Made by a program: the position numbers and the translations under genes | Notes under the pieces: generated by a model | The model's input: only the letters and a program-made list of their open reading frames with translations | What the model was told of the DNA's origin: nothing | The model's database searches: none | Shown: in pieces, positions 48,964 through 60,216 of the stretch | Layout: each line of letters opens with the position of its first letter | Numbering within the stretch: the stretch's first letter is position 1 | DNA from: Plantago elongata | Taxonomy: Eukaryota > Streptophyta > Magnoliopsida > Lamiales > Plantaginaceae | Assembly (NCBI GenBank): GCA_036897095.1 | Contig: JAYMSP010000219.1 | Span: forward strand, 1-64,000 | Direction of reading: 5' to 3' | DNA: 64,000 bases

Positions 48964-51900
48964 ATGGCAATAGTACCTTGTGGAAGTACATGGGTGGCCC
49001 GGTGGGGCGTTCAGCCTCAGCAGCAGGTTATAAGGTCCTCTAGTAAAGTATCAGCGTCTCAGAATTGGTAATTTTCTCTCTTGCCACGTATATGTAACTT
49101 CGTGAGGCACATTTATTTCGGTTTGAACTGGCTTATTGGATTTTGCTCATTTTGTTTGGAAAAATCTTGTGTTTTGGTGGGTGTGACCTTAGCTGCTATG
49201 CTGTGTCTTTCTGTATTTGGTGTGACATTGTATGTATAACAGTATAAGTACTGGTATTTCTTTGTTCTCATTGGATGTAAAGGTTTTTGGTCAAGTTAAT
49301 ACATTGTGTAGTTTCATCTCATGTCAAGATTGTTATGGTCACACATAAAACACATCCGTCACTTGACTGTTCTGTTACTGCCAAGACATTGTTCAACTTG
49401 ATAGCATATCTTCATATGGACTGAAATGTGATTCTGTTTTAAAGACGTGGTAGTAATCACTTTATGTCTTTGACATGAGTTAGTTATTCATGTTTCTCTG
49501 AAGTTGAGAAAAGAGGAGTACTTGTCCCAAATACAGTTTTGTTTCTTTTGGCATATCAGCATTAAAATTTAGCGCTTCTACGATTCTTGTGTTCCTAGAG
49601 ACTTTACCTAATTTGTGACACACACACAATTTACAATCCTCAGCTTATTTACTGTAAAAAGGATGCCACGGATTCGCACTTTATGTTGCTTTTAGTGGTC
49701 AAAATGGATGATTGCATGTCACAGAACATGGATTCCCGTGGTATACCATATCACTTTTTATCTTCTAGGAAGGTCATTGTATTCTGCTGGTCAGCTGCCA
49801 CTGCGGTATCTCAATAGAGAGCTGTAAGGGGGAGTGTTTCACTGTTTGCTGCAGTCTTAGAAACATTAAGGATCTTGTAGAAGTGGATCTGAGAGGCCTT
49901 CTTCTGTAGCCTACAAATATCCATATCAGAATGTCTGGATTTGTTTTTCCAAGTCAATCTATGTCATTCACTTGAGCGCTAAAGATCTTGAAACAAGATC
50001 CATCTTTGAAGGATTCGGCAGTACATGCTTGTTACTGTATTCACATAGAAATGTAGTGCACCTTATCTCCTATGCAAGTGGTCTTGCTTTCAGATTACGC
50101 TGTAAACCACTATTGACCAGTGATAAGGTCCTGCTTTTTCTCATCTATTTTAAATGTGGAGTCGATGTTTTTATTAAGATCCATGACAGTTACTAGATTT
50201 AGCCCTGTATTCTGTGTAGTCATGTGCATATTTTTGCTTCTCCTGTTTTACTTGAATAATGTTGGTAGGGTTAGTGTTTCTTACTTCTCTGTGTAATGAT
50301 TAGAATCTGTACTTATTCTGCTTCCTCTTAATTTGTATATTATGTGTGTTCTCATATAATCGAATCTGTGAACTCTGTTGTAACATGGCATTGTTATTTA
50401 CCATGCAGTTCATCAACTAGAATCAGATCTTCATTGTCATCACATAGTTCAGTTCTTTTCTCTCAAGAATCTTTCAATGCACTTTACTCTTTCGTGCCAC
50501 ACAAAGGTCCATGCCAGAGAAGGGGGAATCGTCTAGTTGTTAGAGCTGACAGAGTGAGTTTACGACACTTTGTTTAATGTTAGTTTGTGTAGTGGTTTTG
50601 GCATGCTATGGTATAGTAGATGGCTAGATGCAGCTGTCCTTCAAAAATAGCTTTGAGGCTTATATCTTAATTGTAGATGAAAAGTAGTTATTAATATGTT
50701 GCTTTGCTCCATTACTATATAACAATGCTCACTACAGTTGTATTTTACCAAATAGGACTACTATTCAGTGCTTGGCGTGTCTAAGAGTGCAAGCAAGGCG
50801 GATATCAAAAGTGGTGAGTTTTGAATCTTTCTTTTTTTCTTTGTTATAGTATATTCCTCTGTGGTGAGCACGTGCTTTGCAGAAAAGTACTATCTTCATC
50901 AAGTGCTGGGCATATTACACTCTATTATCTGTTACCGTGTTACGCATAACACAATTTAAGAATGCTATGTAATCTCTATGAATTTATTACTAATCTAGTA
51001 TGTTGTATACTTGTATTGGCACAACATTGAAAACTCTTTCTATTCGTTCCACATTATATATACCTTATAAATTGCAAAACCTGATTTGTCAAAATTTAAA
51101 ATCTTATTCATTTCATTATTTCCTCAGCATACCGCAAACTTGCCAGGAGCTGTCATCCAGATGTGAACAAGTAAGTTGCCTGGTTCCAATTTAACTTTTA
51201 TGGTCTTTGGTTATTTATCTCTATTTTTGTTGAATTTGGTATTTCTCCAGCAGTGACCAATGGAAAATTGAATTTGGTTTAGAGAGTCGGCCTTAATAGC
51301 CTGTTTGTTTGAAGAACCCACATCGAGATGAAATTGTGTATCACTTCTGAGAGTCTAGATTTATCAGTAGAACTGTCCACCTAGTTACTGCTTTCAATCA
51401 TAATGTAACTGGTGCTTGTCCCTCCATGCTGAAATACATATACATGCAAAATGGACATCTAGTTTCTACTTCACTCACCTCCTAAAGCAAATTAAGATAT
51501 ACAAATGGATCTCAGCATACTAGTCTAAATCGACGGTCGTATCATGAATTTTACTGTCAGACTTCGAGACTGCTCACAGCTCTGCCTTTACAGTGCATGG
51601 CCAAAGAATCTTCATCTGTTACCGACACACATGAAAATGCCTGTACAATGGATTTGAGTAGAACTATCTCTAAGTAGTCTGCAAGAATTTGATAGCTGTA
51701 ACAGGGAATCCGATTCTGATGTTTCATAAATGATGTTATTATATCCTTTACATGGTAAAGAAATACTTGACTGTTGATTTGATTTTTCTTAAATCTCAAC
51801 TGCAGAGAACCTGGAGCAGAAGACAAGTTTAAGGAGATAAGTAATGCTTATGAGGTAAAACCTCTGTTAATTAAGTCTGTGGTTCATTATTTAGTTTGCA

Positions 51901-53094
51901 TGCTATATGGAATGTTTATAACTCATTTGATGACTGTTTCAACAGGTTCTATCAGATGATGAGAAGCGCTCGATCTATGATAGGTATGGTGAGGCTGGAC
52001 TTAAAGGTGCTGGCGTGGGTAGTGGGGTAAGTCTTACTGTTCAATCTGTAATTGTTTGTCAAAGAGATTGCACCGACTAGTTACAGAGTCACTCCAGTCT
52101 TAACCCATATAATTTGCCCAGTTCACTAACTTATTTGAGTGCCTTGGGTACCTAGAATATCTATTGGATATCATCTATGTGGTTATAATCTGACATCCAA
52201 CCACATATGCATCTTACAACATCTCCTTTAAAATGACAGGATTTCAGCAACCCATTCGACTTATTTGAATCCTTGTTCGAGGGAATGGGTGGGATGGGCG
52301 GTATGGGTGGCATGGGAGGGAGGGGCTCCCGAAACCGAGCCACAGAAGGCGAAGACCAGCTCTACAATCTTGTGTTAAACTTCAAAGAAGCTGTATTTGG
52401 CGTGGAGAAAGAAATTGACATAGCTCGCCTCGAGACTTGCAACACATGTGATGGATCGGGAGCCAAAGCTGGAACAAAGCCAACCACTTGCAATACATGT
52501 CGTGGGCAAGGGCAGGTTGTCACGGCTTCACGAACCCCACTTGGCGTCTTCCAACAAGTGATGACATGCTCGACTTGTGGTGGTTCTGGAGAAATCTCTA
52601 CTCCTTGTGGCACGTGCAATGGGGATGGACGAGTAAGGAAGTCGAAGCGTATTAGCTTGAAAGTCCCAGCTGGGGTGGATTCTGGGAGTCGTCTGAGGGT
52701 CCGTTCTGAAGGAAATGCCGGACGAAGAGGTGGTCCCCCTGGAGACCTATTTGTTGCCATCGAAGTTCTTTCAGATCCGATCCTAAAACGTGATGACACC
52801 AACATTCTTTACACCTGCAAGGTTTCTTACATAGATGCTATTTTAGGGACAGTTATGAAGGTCCCAACTGTCGATGGTATGGTCGATCTCAAAATTCCAG
52901 CCGGTACCCAACCAGGGACGACTCTTGTTATGGCTAAGAAAGGTGTGCCCCTCTTGAATAGAAGTAACATGAGAGGTGACCAGTTAGTCAGAGTTCAAGT
53001 CGAGATTCCAAAGCGGCTGAGTGGGGACGAAAAGAAGCTCATTGAAGAACTTGCAGACTTAAACAAGGCAAAGGCGACAAATAGCCGAAGATAG
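48964..53094 (+). CDS. DJA6: Chloroplast DnaJ/HSP40 of type I (DJA6-like), seven exons
   Basis: Exons are 48964-49067, 50409-50553, 50756-50813, 51128-51170, 51806-51854, 51946-52026 and 52240-53094, giving 444 residues. Residues 1-83 are a serine- and arginine-rich transit peptide starting [14 protein letters not shown], similar to Arabidopsis DJA6. The J domain starts [14 protein letters not shown] at 84, with the HPD triad at 112-114, followed by a Gly/Met-rich linker (GGMGG repeats near 174-187). Four zinc-finger motifs CxxCxGxG are complete (227-234, 244-251, 270-277, 283-290). The C-terminal substrate-binding region includes [15 protein letters not shown] and [10 protein letters not shown]. 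Type I J-proteins deliver substrates to Hsp70 and stimulate its ATPase. Plastid DJA5/DJA6 have been linked to iron-sulfur cluster assembly. Exon 1 was found upstream because its phase and sequence fit. Confidence 0.94.
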
Positions 53095-53587
53095 GTATAG
53101 TTTTGCGCTGGTACGATTTTCGTTATACCTCGCTCTTCCTTGGTCAATTATGTATCATGAAACTGTGCCATTGAATGAAGCTGAATGTTGGCTTTGAAAT
53201 TTTGATGATAGATTTTGTTGTATTTTACAGTATTTAAACACCTCTTGTGAAACTGAGATCTAGCTTAGCCTTGCTATGTACTATTCTTATCTGAACTAAG
53301 TTTATATACTTTACCCTCAACGATGGAATAATGTTATCTCCCTAATCCGTATCTATTGTTTACATCCTTACCATCCATTGCCAAGTTCATTGAGGAGATG
53401 AAATGGTAGGTAAAACCATTATTAGTACTTACAGCAGTCAAGGTACAGTATAAATCTACATACTCTAAAATTCATAGGCAAAGGATAAAATCTCAAATGT
53501 CTATTTTGTGTCTCTATTAAGATTGTGAGTGTTCGCCTCGACTTAAGCTCCATAAAGCAGCGACGATTTCTAGTTTGATCAGAGTCA

Positions 53588-54732
53588 TTAGTGATGAATC
53601 ATCCAAAGAGCAACCAGAGCAAGAACCATGATTCCCAGTATTCCATTTGATGGCCTCACACCCATTGATCCACTACAGGCCAACCTGTTACCATGATATG
53701 TGCACACAGTTTGCCTCCTGCAACATTCAAACACAATCATGGGTCAGTTCTACCGTTGCGCCAATGCCTGCCCTGAAATTTTCAAAAACTCAATTCGGAG
53801 TTTTAGATTACCTGGTTGAACAGAACGAAATGGTATAATCTGAACCCGTACAGGTGAAAATACTTGTTGGATCGTCATACGCGTAGCTATAAGCAGTCGG
53901 GCATGCCTGTTTAAACCTCCTAGAGTAAGATGATGGTTGACATGTCGATGGATTTCCGTACAGTCCTCGACAACAATACTCATCCGTGTTGAACACATCA
54001 CACGCACTCCGGCACCCAACAGTCCTCCCACCTGCTCTCACTGATAGCTCCGAAGGGCAACTCTGCCGCATATCAGATTCGCAGCCAGCAACACTACAAT
54101 TTCCCCTGCCATTGACAGGCCTGACGAGGATTGGCAGGTTGAAACCGTCGACCAAGCTTACGTCGTAGAAATCAGGGCTGGCTAGCGTGAACTCGGCTAG
54201 TGTGGACGGGGTCACACCTGACGCACCACATTTGAGGGTCGTACCGCAGCTACCGGTCTGGCATGAACCATTCCCATCCCGGTCAAAGTTGCAGCCTGTG
54301 CGTGCCCATATACGGCCTGACCAAGCGACTGGAGCCGTGAAGACCATTGTCTGACCTGTGCGGAGGGCAAAACCGCCTCCGTCAAAGTTTTCACCAGCAG
54401 GACTGATGCCTGGCCAGATTGTTTCTCTGCAGTAATTCACAAATGTGAAGATTCTTGCACATTCAGAATACTTTGTTCCTGCATGCACCAATCACTTGGC
54501 ATCACATTTCAATGTTTAGGAAATTCATTTGTAAAAGTTCATAGTTTTAATGGCATAAGACTGATGACCATAAACACATGGATGATACACCCTGGAAAAA
54601 GAGTCCCACAATATTCGAACTAATTAGTCGCATGTAGCGGGTATACAGGTGACTAAAAAGGTGGTATGATTTACCTGTTGCTAGTAGTGTTAGCACGAAA
54701 ATTAGACAAGGTCTGAATTGAAACAGTGCCAT
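53588..54732 (-). CDS. Thaumatin-like protein (PR-5 family) with hydrophobic C-terminal tail
   Basis: Exons are 54675-54732, 53812-54478 and 53588-53717, all in frame, giving 284 residues. Exon 1 is a signal peptide (MALFQFRPCLIFVLTLLAT). The central domain is a full-size thaumatin fold with the usual 16 cysteines plus one extra just before the first strand (YSEC). It shows WSGRIWARTGC, AEFTL, DFYDVSLVDGFNLP and GCESD, which supply the acidic-cleft residues of the family. Exon 3 adds about 43 residues ending in a hydrophobic segment (ILGIMVLALVALWMIHH), which suggests a GPI-anchored or membrane-tethered form. Such proteins act at the wall or plasma membrane, some as antifungal or glucan-binding proteins. 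Stopping at exon 2 by read-through would give a soluble form without the tail. Confidence 0.9.
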
Positions 54733-54759
54733 GCTTGTTGCACATTTGCTTCTTTTCAC

Positions 54760-57077
54760 ATTGTGATGGCAGAAGCATTATATGATATGATATGGTGTCA
54801 AAAAAGCTGATTGGTATTATTAGACTAAGCTATGGAGAAGAATACGTGCAGTGAAGGAGCAATTACAAACACTGCAAGTAATCTTGAAAAGTGATGATTC
54901 TTTCTCTAATCTGTATCTTCAAGTTAGTAACTGATTCCATTCATAATTTTTACTCCCATGGAAAAACTTTGGAACCTTCTCTTCTTTAAGGTTTTTGTAG
55001 ATTGCCTACTTTCATGAAACAGATCGTATACTAGGTTAACTGGCCAGAGAGGTTCTTTATTCCTTTAAGAATCTAATTGGATGTTTGGCATACCATTACA
55101 GCTCCAGTCAGTTACATTTTAGTTTAAAAGATGCACAAAAATTTAATTTCTGTTTTATACCAAACAGTTAATTTGAGATGGAAAGAGATCAGGAGATAAC
55201 TAGTGAATCATAGTGTGTAGATGTATGGTTATACCTTTAACGTCTAATAAACTCATTTATTGGTTTCACCAAAACAACCAACCTTGCACCTTGATTGAAA
55301 TTAGTTCAAATATTAAGTCTTGTATTTATTTAAAATTTTATTTACACAACAACTCTAGTATATAAACTGATTCAGTTTAAAATTTGAACAGAGTATTTTT
55401 TTGAGAGGATAATTTTATTTTAAACATTCAACTACGATACTAATTTTTGATAAAAAGTAAATGTGAATACTCCAAGCAAACATTTATAATGGGTGGAAAT
55501 GGGAATGATTAATGAGTTATCCTGGGTGAAAATGATGAGTCCAACTTAATTTGGGGACCAAAAGTAAGAAAAGGAAACTTAAAGAAGTTGGTTAAAGTCA
55601 AAAGAAGTTGGTGCAAATGCTAAATAAGTACTTTTAAGATGGGATCTTCTTTTGTGAATACCAGTTGGCACACGAGTGCCAATAATCATGCTTACCACTA
55701 AACCCTACCCCTTGTGCAATCATTCTCTCCATCCAGCAAATTAACTTATGTTCACTTAATTAGCATTATCCCGGTAATGTTCAAAGTGATACGAATGTTT
55801 TTTTTTTAAACGTTTAAAGGCTGACTCAAACCCCGAACCTATTAGTTGAGGTGAAGCGTATTATCAACTGAGATGTGTTTTATTGTCAAAGTGAAATGAA
55901 TGTTAATTTTTCTTTTATATAATCAATTCATGAAAACTCCAGAATTAAGCGTCGTTGTTCACAAAGTCCGAGTACCTCATCATATCACCCCGAGCATAAA
56001 CTAGTCGAGGTACAACGAATTGAATCCCAATATATAAGAAGAAAAGAGAAAATAAGTACTGGATGTACTGGATCTTTTGGAAAGGCAATGGAAATGTGGG
56101 TCACCCCGCTCGTGCGATCATGGTTATGAAGGCCCACTAACGTTAACATCAGGCCCACTTATAGAAGGAGTCCAGAGTAGAGTGCTAAAACCAGTGGTTA
56201 ACTAGAATAGAATATCGATCGTTTGTTAAAATTAGTCCAAATGTAGTATTCATTATCATAAGATTATCAAGATTTTCCATTTCTTTTGTCTACCCTGTGA
56301 ATCTATATGAATGTGACAACACAAATTCAATACGATTGGACTTCTATTATAGATATTATTCTCATTTTCAATGTAGACATTGAGAAAATATCAGAATTTA
56401 TGAAATGCACGACAAAACTTGTGCGAATAATGGTTCTTCCTTTATAAATCCAAACTAATTCTCTTGAGCATGAAGAGAGCGCGACAAGATTGCAAACTCC
56501 TTCCAATCCAAACCTTAATGTGAACGCTATTTAATGTTAGGTCGAATTATACTACTATTATCCCCGTATCAACGCGAAACCATTGTTTCCGCTTGTTTTA
56601 AATCCAACATGGTATGTACATGGAACTTGAAAGGGGAAACAATCATATATCTACCGTCTATACAACTACGTTGTCTATCAGTTACTTTATCATTTTACTT
56701 GTTAAACATATTATTTATCATTCATAATACGCAAGACGATGTGGTTATTAAATGGAGACTACATTAGTAAATTTCCATAACCTTGACCTTTGATGCTGCA
56801 AGATAACATGTATACATGCACACTATCTAGATGCTGACCTATAAGGACACCCAAAGCTAACCTAACTAGGTCCCTCATAGGTGACCCAATCATTGCTCGA
56901 TAAAATTTGTATACCATACTATACTACACTGGAGTAGACATTCATGTGCACCAAAGTAAAGCAAAGAAGAAGAAGAAAACAAGCATAAATATCACCACAA
57001 GCTACACCAAGAAAGAAACACTTCACTTCACAACACTACATAACCAAACTCCCAAAATCTCTTCACTCAAAGAAGCA
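54760..57077. other. Intergenic region upstream of the thaumatin-like and LAX genes
   Basis: The two flanking genes diverge here, so it holds both promoters. No gene is seen. A repeat fragment at 55,828-55,878 (ACTCAAACCCCGAACC...TTATCAACTGAG) resembles the one near 3,780. GGCCCACTAA and GGCCCACTTA occur at about 56,130-56,162. Confidence 0.5.
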
Positions 57078-60000
57078 ATGGCTTCCGAGAAGATCGAGAC
57101 AGTAGTTGCCGGAAACTACGTTGAAATGGAGAGGGAAGACGAGAGCAAATCCGACTCTAAAAAGTCTAAATTATCAAATTTCTTTTGGCATGGTGGTTCA
57201 GTTTATGATGCATGGTTCAGTTGCTCTTCTAATCAGGCATGCACATTAATTATTTCTTGCTTATAATCTAACTTGTTCTATATATTGTTGTGACATCTTA
57301 AAATTATAATCTTCTTCCTTTTTTTTTAGGTGGCACAAGTGCTATTGACATTGCCATACTCATTTTCACAACTTGGAATGCTATCTGGAATTTTGTTCCA
57401 ATTGTTCTATGGATTGATGGGAAGCTGGACTGCTTATCTTATCAGTGTGCTTTATGTGGAATACAGAACAAGAAAAGAAAGGGAAAAAGTTGATTTTAGA
57501 AACCATGTAATTCAGGTAATCAATTCACATTTCTACAATAATCTTCTTTCAAGTATAGCTGACCATTTGTCGGTGGTGTTAATAAAAAGTCATTTAACAC
57601 AATTACTCTTAAATATAACTTCGATTTAACGTATCCATATTCGTATTATGTTTCTTACTTTCAATTACTTACATGCAGTGGTTTGAAGTACTTGATGGGC
57701 TACTAGGGAAACACTGGAGAAACTTGGGCCTCTTTTTCAACTGTACCTTCCTTCTATTTGGATCTGTCATTCAGCTCATTGCCTGTGCAAGGTTTGCACT
57801 TTATATACCCTCACACATTCACACTACCTTAGTTCCGACTTTTACATGAGATGTAACTTATATATATATACCGTACTACTATATACGCTACAAGAAGAGT
57901 TTCATATAAAGACGTACATTATGTAATTACTATCGCTCGGTTATCTTACGTACACTATATTAATATACATACTTGCACATGAATGATCAATCCTCTCCAT
58001 CACTAAAAACACTGACTCCCAAGCAAAAACACATGGATTGAGGTTAATAATCAATCATATATCTCAAACTTTTCCTGTAATATAATTATGAAGATCTTTT
58101 GATTGTTTAATCTAAACCTGTTGCTTTGTATTCATGTTGCAGCAACATCTATTACATAAATGACAATCTAGATAAGAGAACATGGACATACATCTTTGGA
58201 GCTTGTTGTGCAACCACTGTATTCATCCCATCTTTCCACAACTACAGAATATGGTCCTTTTTAGGCCTTATCATGACCACCTACACAGCTTGGTACCTAA
58301 CCATTGCTTCCTTAATCCATGGACAGGTAATCATAATTAACCTCCATACTTATTTTAATCACCTAACTAATTACATCATAAACTGTCCATTTGGATTGAC
58401 TTCTCTTAATTAATAAATTTATAGTGTAACTTTTTTAAAAGTATGGTTGATGATTAATAAGTGTGGTTGATCTTGGAAAATGAAGGCTGAAGGAGTGACA
58501 CACTCTGCGCCAGCAAAAATGGTTCTATACTTCACAGGGGCCACAAACATTCTTTACACATTTGGTGGACATGCTGTCACAGTGTGAGTTCCTACACAAC
58601 TTGTTCCATTGCATGTGTATTTCACTTGTAGTTTTCAAGTCTTCGTCTTGTAATACACAAGATCCAACTGTGTGTCCATTTTCACAATCAAATGGGAAAA
58701 GAGAAGAAAAGAATATACATGTTGGAAATTAATGTTTGGTTGTACTCATGTACTCTATAGTACATCCTACCATATTATTATTATTATACTACGATAACAA
58801 TTCCTGGATTTTATTATCCCGTATCGACTTATTAATAGTTGCGTTACATTGTTAAAGACTTCAAATATCTAGATTGGAATTACATACTTTAATAGACAAA
58901 TGAAAAACCGTAACAATCATGTATGTTTCGATCTTGTTTTTTTTTCAGGGAGATAATGCATGCGATGTGGAAGCCGCAAAAGTTCAAGATGATATACTTG
59001 TTAGCCACGATTTACGTGTTGACGCTAACCCTACCATCAGCTAGCGCGGTGTATTGGGCGTTTGGAGATTCGCTACTCACTCACTCTAACGCCTTAGCTA
59101 TGCTCCCAAGAACTAGGTTCAGAGATTCGGCTGTTATCCTTATGCTTATTCACCAGGTTCATATCTACTGGATCTTTCCTGTCTAATTTACATACATCTA
59201 TCAATTATTTCACTGTCGGATCATAGAAAAGTAAATCGATCAATTGAATGTCCATTTGCAGTTCATAACATTTGGATTCGCGTGTACTCCCCTGTACATT
59301 GTGTGGGAGAAGTTCATTGGTGTACATGAAACAAAGAGCTTGTGCAAACGCGCTCTAGCACGATTACCCGTCGTCATTCCAATATGGTTTCTCGCGATTA
59401 TCTTCCCATTCTTTGGGCCGATCAACTCCGCAGTCGGATCATTGCTCGTGAGCTTCACCGTGTACATAATCCCTGCCTTGGCTCACATGGTCGTTTTTGC
59501 TTCCCCCGTAGCCAGAGAGGTACATAATTTTCTCAATTACACTTTCTAGTCTTTCTTTTGGCATTTTAGTCAAGAAATGTTCACCTTAGGTCATGAACTC
59601 TCAAAATTAAAGGTACCATATACTTGCTTTGAAAGTTGAAACTATATACACGGTCACACGGATCAAGTTGCATATTATCCATCATACCATGTTAATTAAC
59701 AATATTCTAAAGTGATAGATAACGACATTTGTTTATGTAATGTTTAAGATACATTGAATGTAAATGATCTATATTTCATATCATAAGTCATATAACTTTT
59801 AAGATGTTAGGCAGCTTATGAAGGATACCTAATTCTCATTTGGCTTTCATATCAGAAGTCATTTGGCTTTAATATCATAACTTATTGTGTCCAATCAAAT
59901 TCATATCAATTATTCACCACATATTTAACTCGCTGATAACACATGCATGTAACGTAAAAAATAAAAACATGACATTTATATCGAAAAATTGAGCTAACAC

Positions 60001-60216
60001 ATTCCTTTATGTTTGTGATTATGACAGAATGCAGTAGAAAGGCCTCCAAAAGCAGTTGGAGGATGGGCTGGAATGTTCTCAATGAACATATTTGTGGTGG
60101 TTTGGGTTTTCATTGTTGGATTTGGATTCGGGGGTTGGGCAAGTATGGTGAATTTTGTCCATCAAATTGACACATTTGGCGTATTTACCAAGTGTTATCA
60201 ATGCCCTAAGCATTGA
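57078..60216 (+). CDS. LAX2: Auxin influx carrier of the AUX1/LAX family, closest to LAX2, eight exons
   Basis: Exons are 57078-57236, 57330-57515, 57679-57791, 58143-58326, 58486-58583, 58949-59156, 59262-59519 and 60028-60216, giving 464 residues. The N-terminus has GNYVEMEREDE, as in LAX2, then the near-invariant AUX/LAX core: NFFWHGGSVYDAWFSC, VAQVLLTLPYSFSQLGML, RTRKEREKVDFRNHVIQW, RTWTYIFGACCATTVF and FTGATNILYTFGGHAVTV. About eleven membrane spans are expected. The protein is a proton-coupled auxin importer of the plasma membrane, guiding vascular and organ patterning. The C-terminus stops soon after IDTFGVFTKCYQC, much shorter than in the AUX1 and LAX2 sequences I recall. Intron 1 has a GC donor. 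Assignment to LAX2 within the family is inference. Confidence 0.95.
57237..57329 (+). other. GC-AG intron (LAX intron 1)
   Basis: The junction reads AATCAG/GCATGC...TTTTTTTAG/GTGGCA. No GT donor occurs before the frame stops, and only the GC join restores the family-invariant SNQVAQVLL. GC-AG introns are a known minor class handled by the major spliceosome. Confidence 0.85.

Noticed and set aside
52362-52805. 147-residue open frame on the minus strand
   Set aside because: It lies antisense to the long last exon of the DnaJ gene, which has clear zinc-finger motifs. It is a shadow of that coding sequence.
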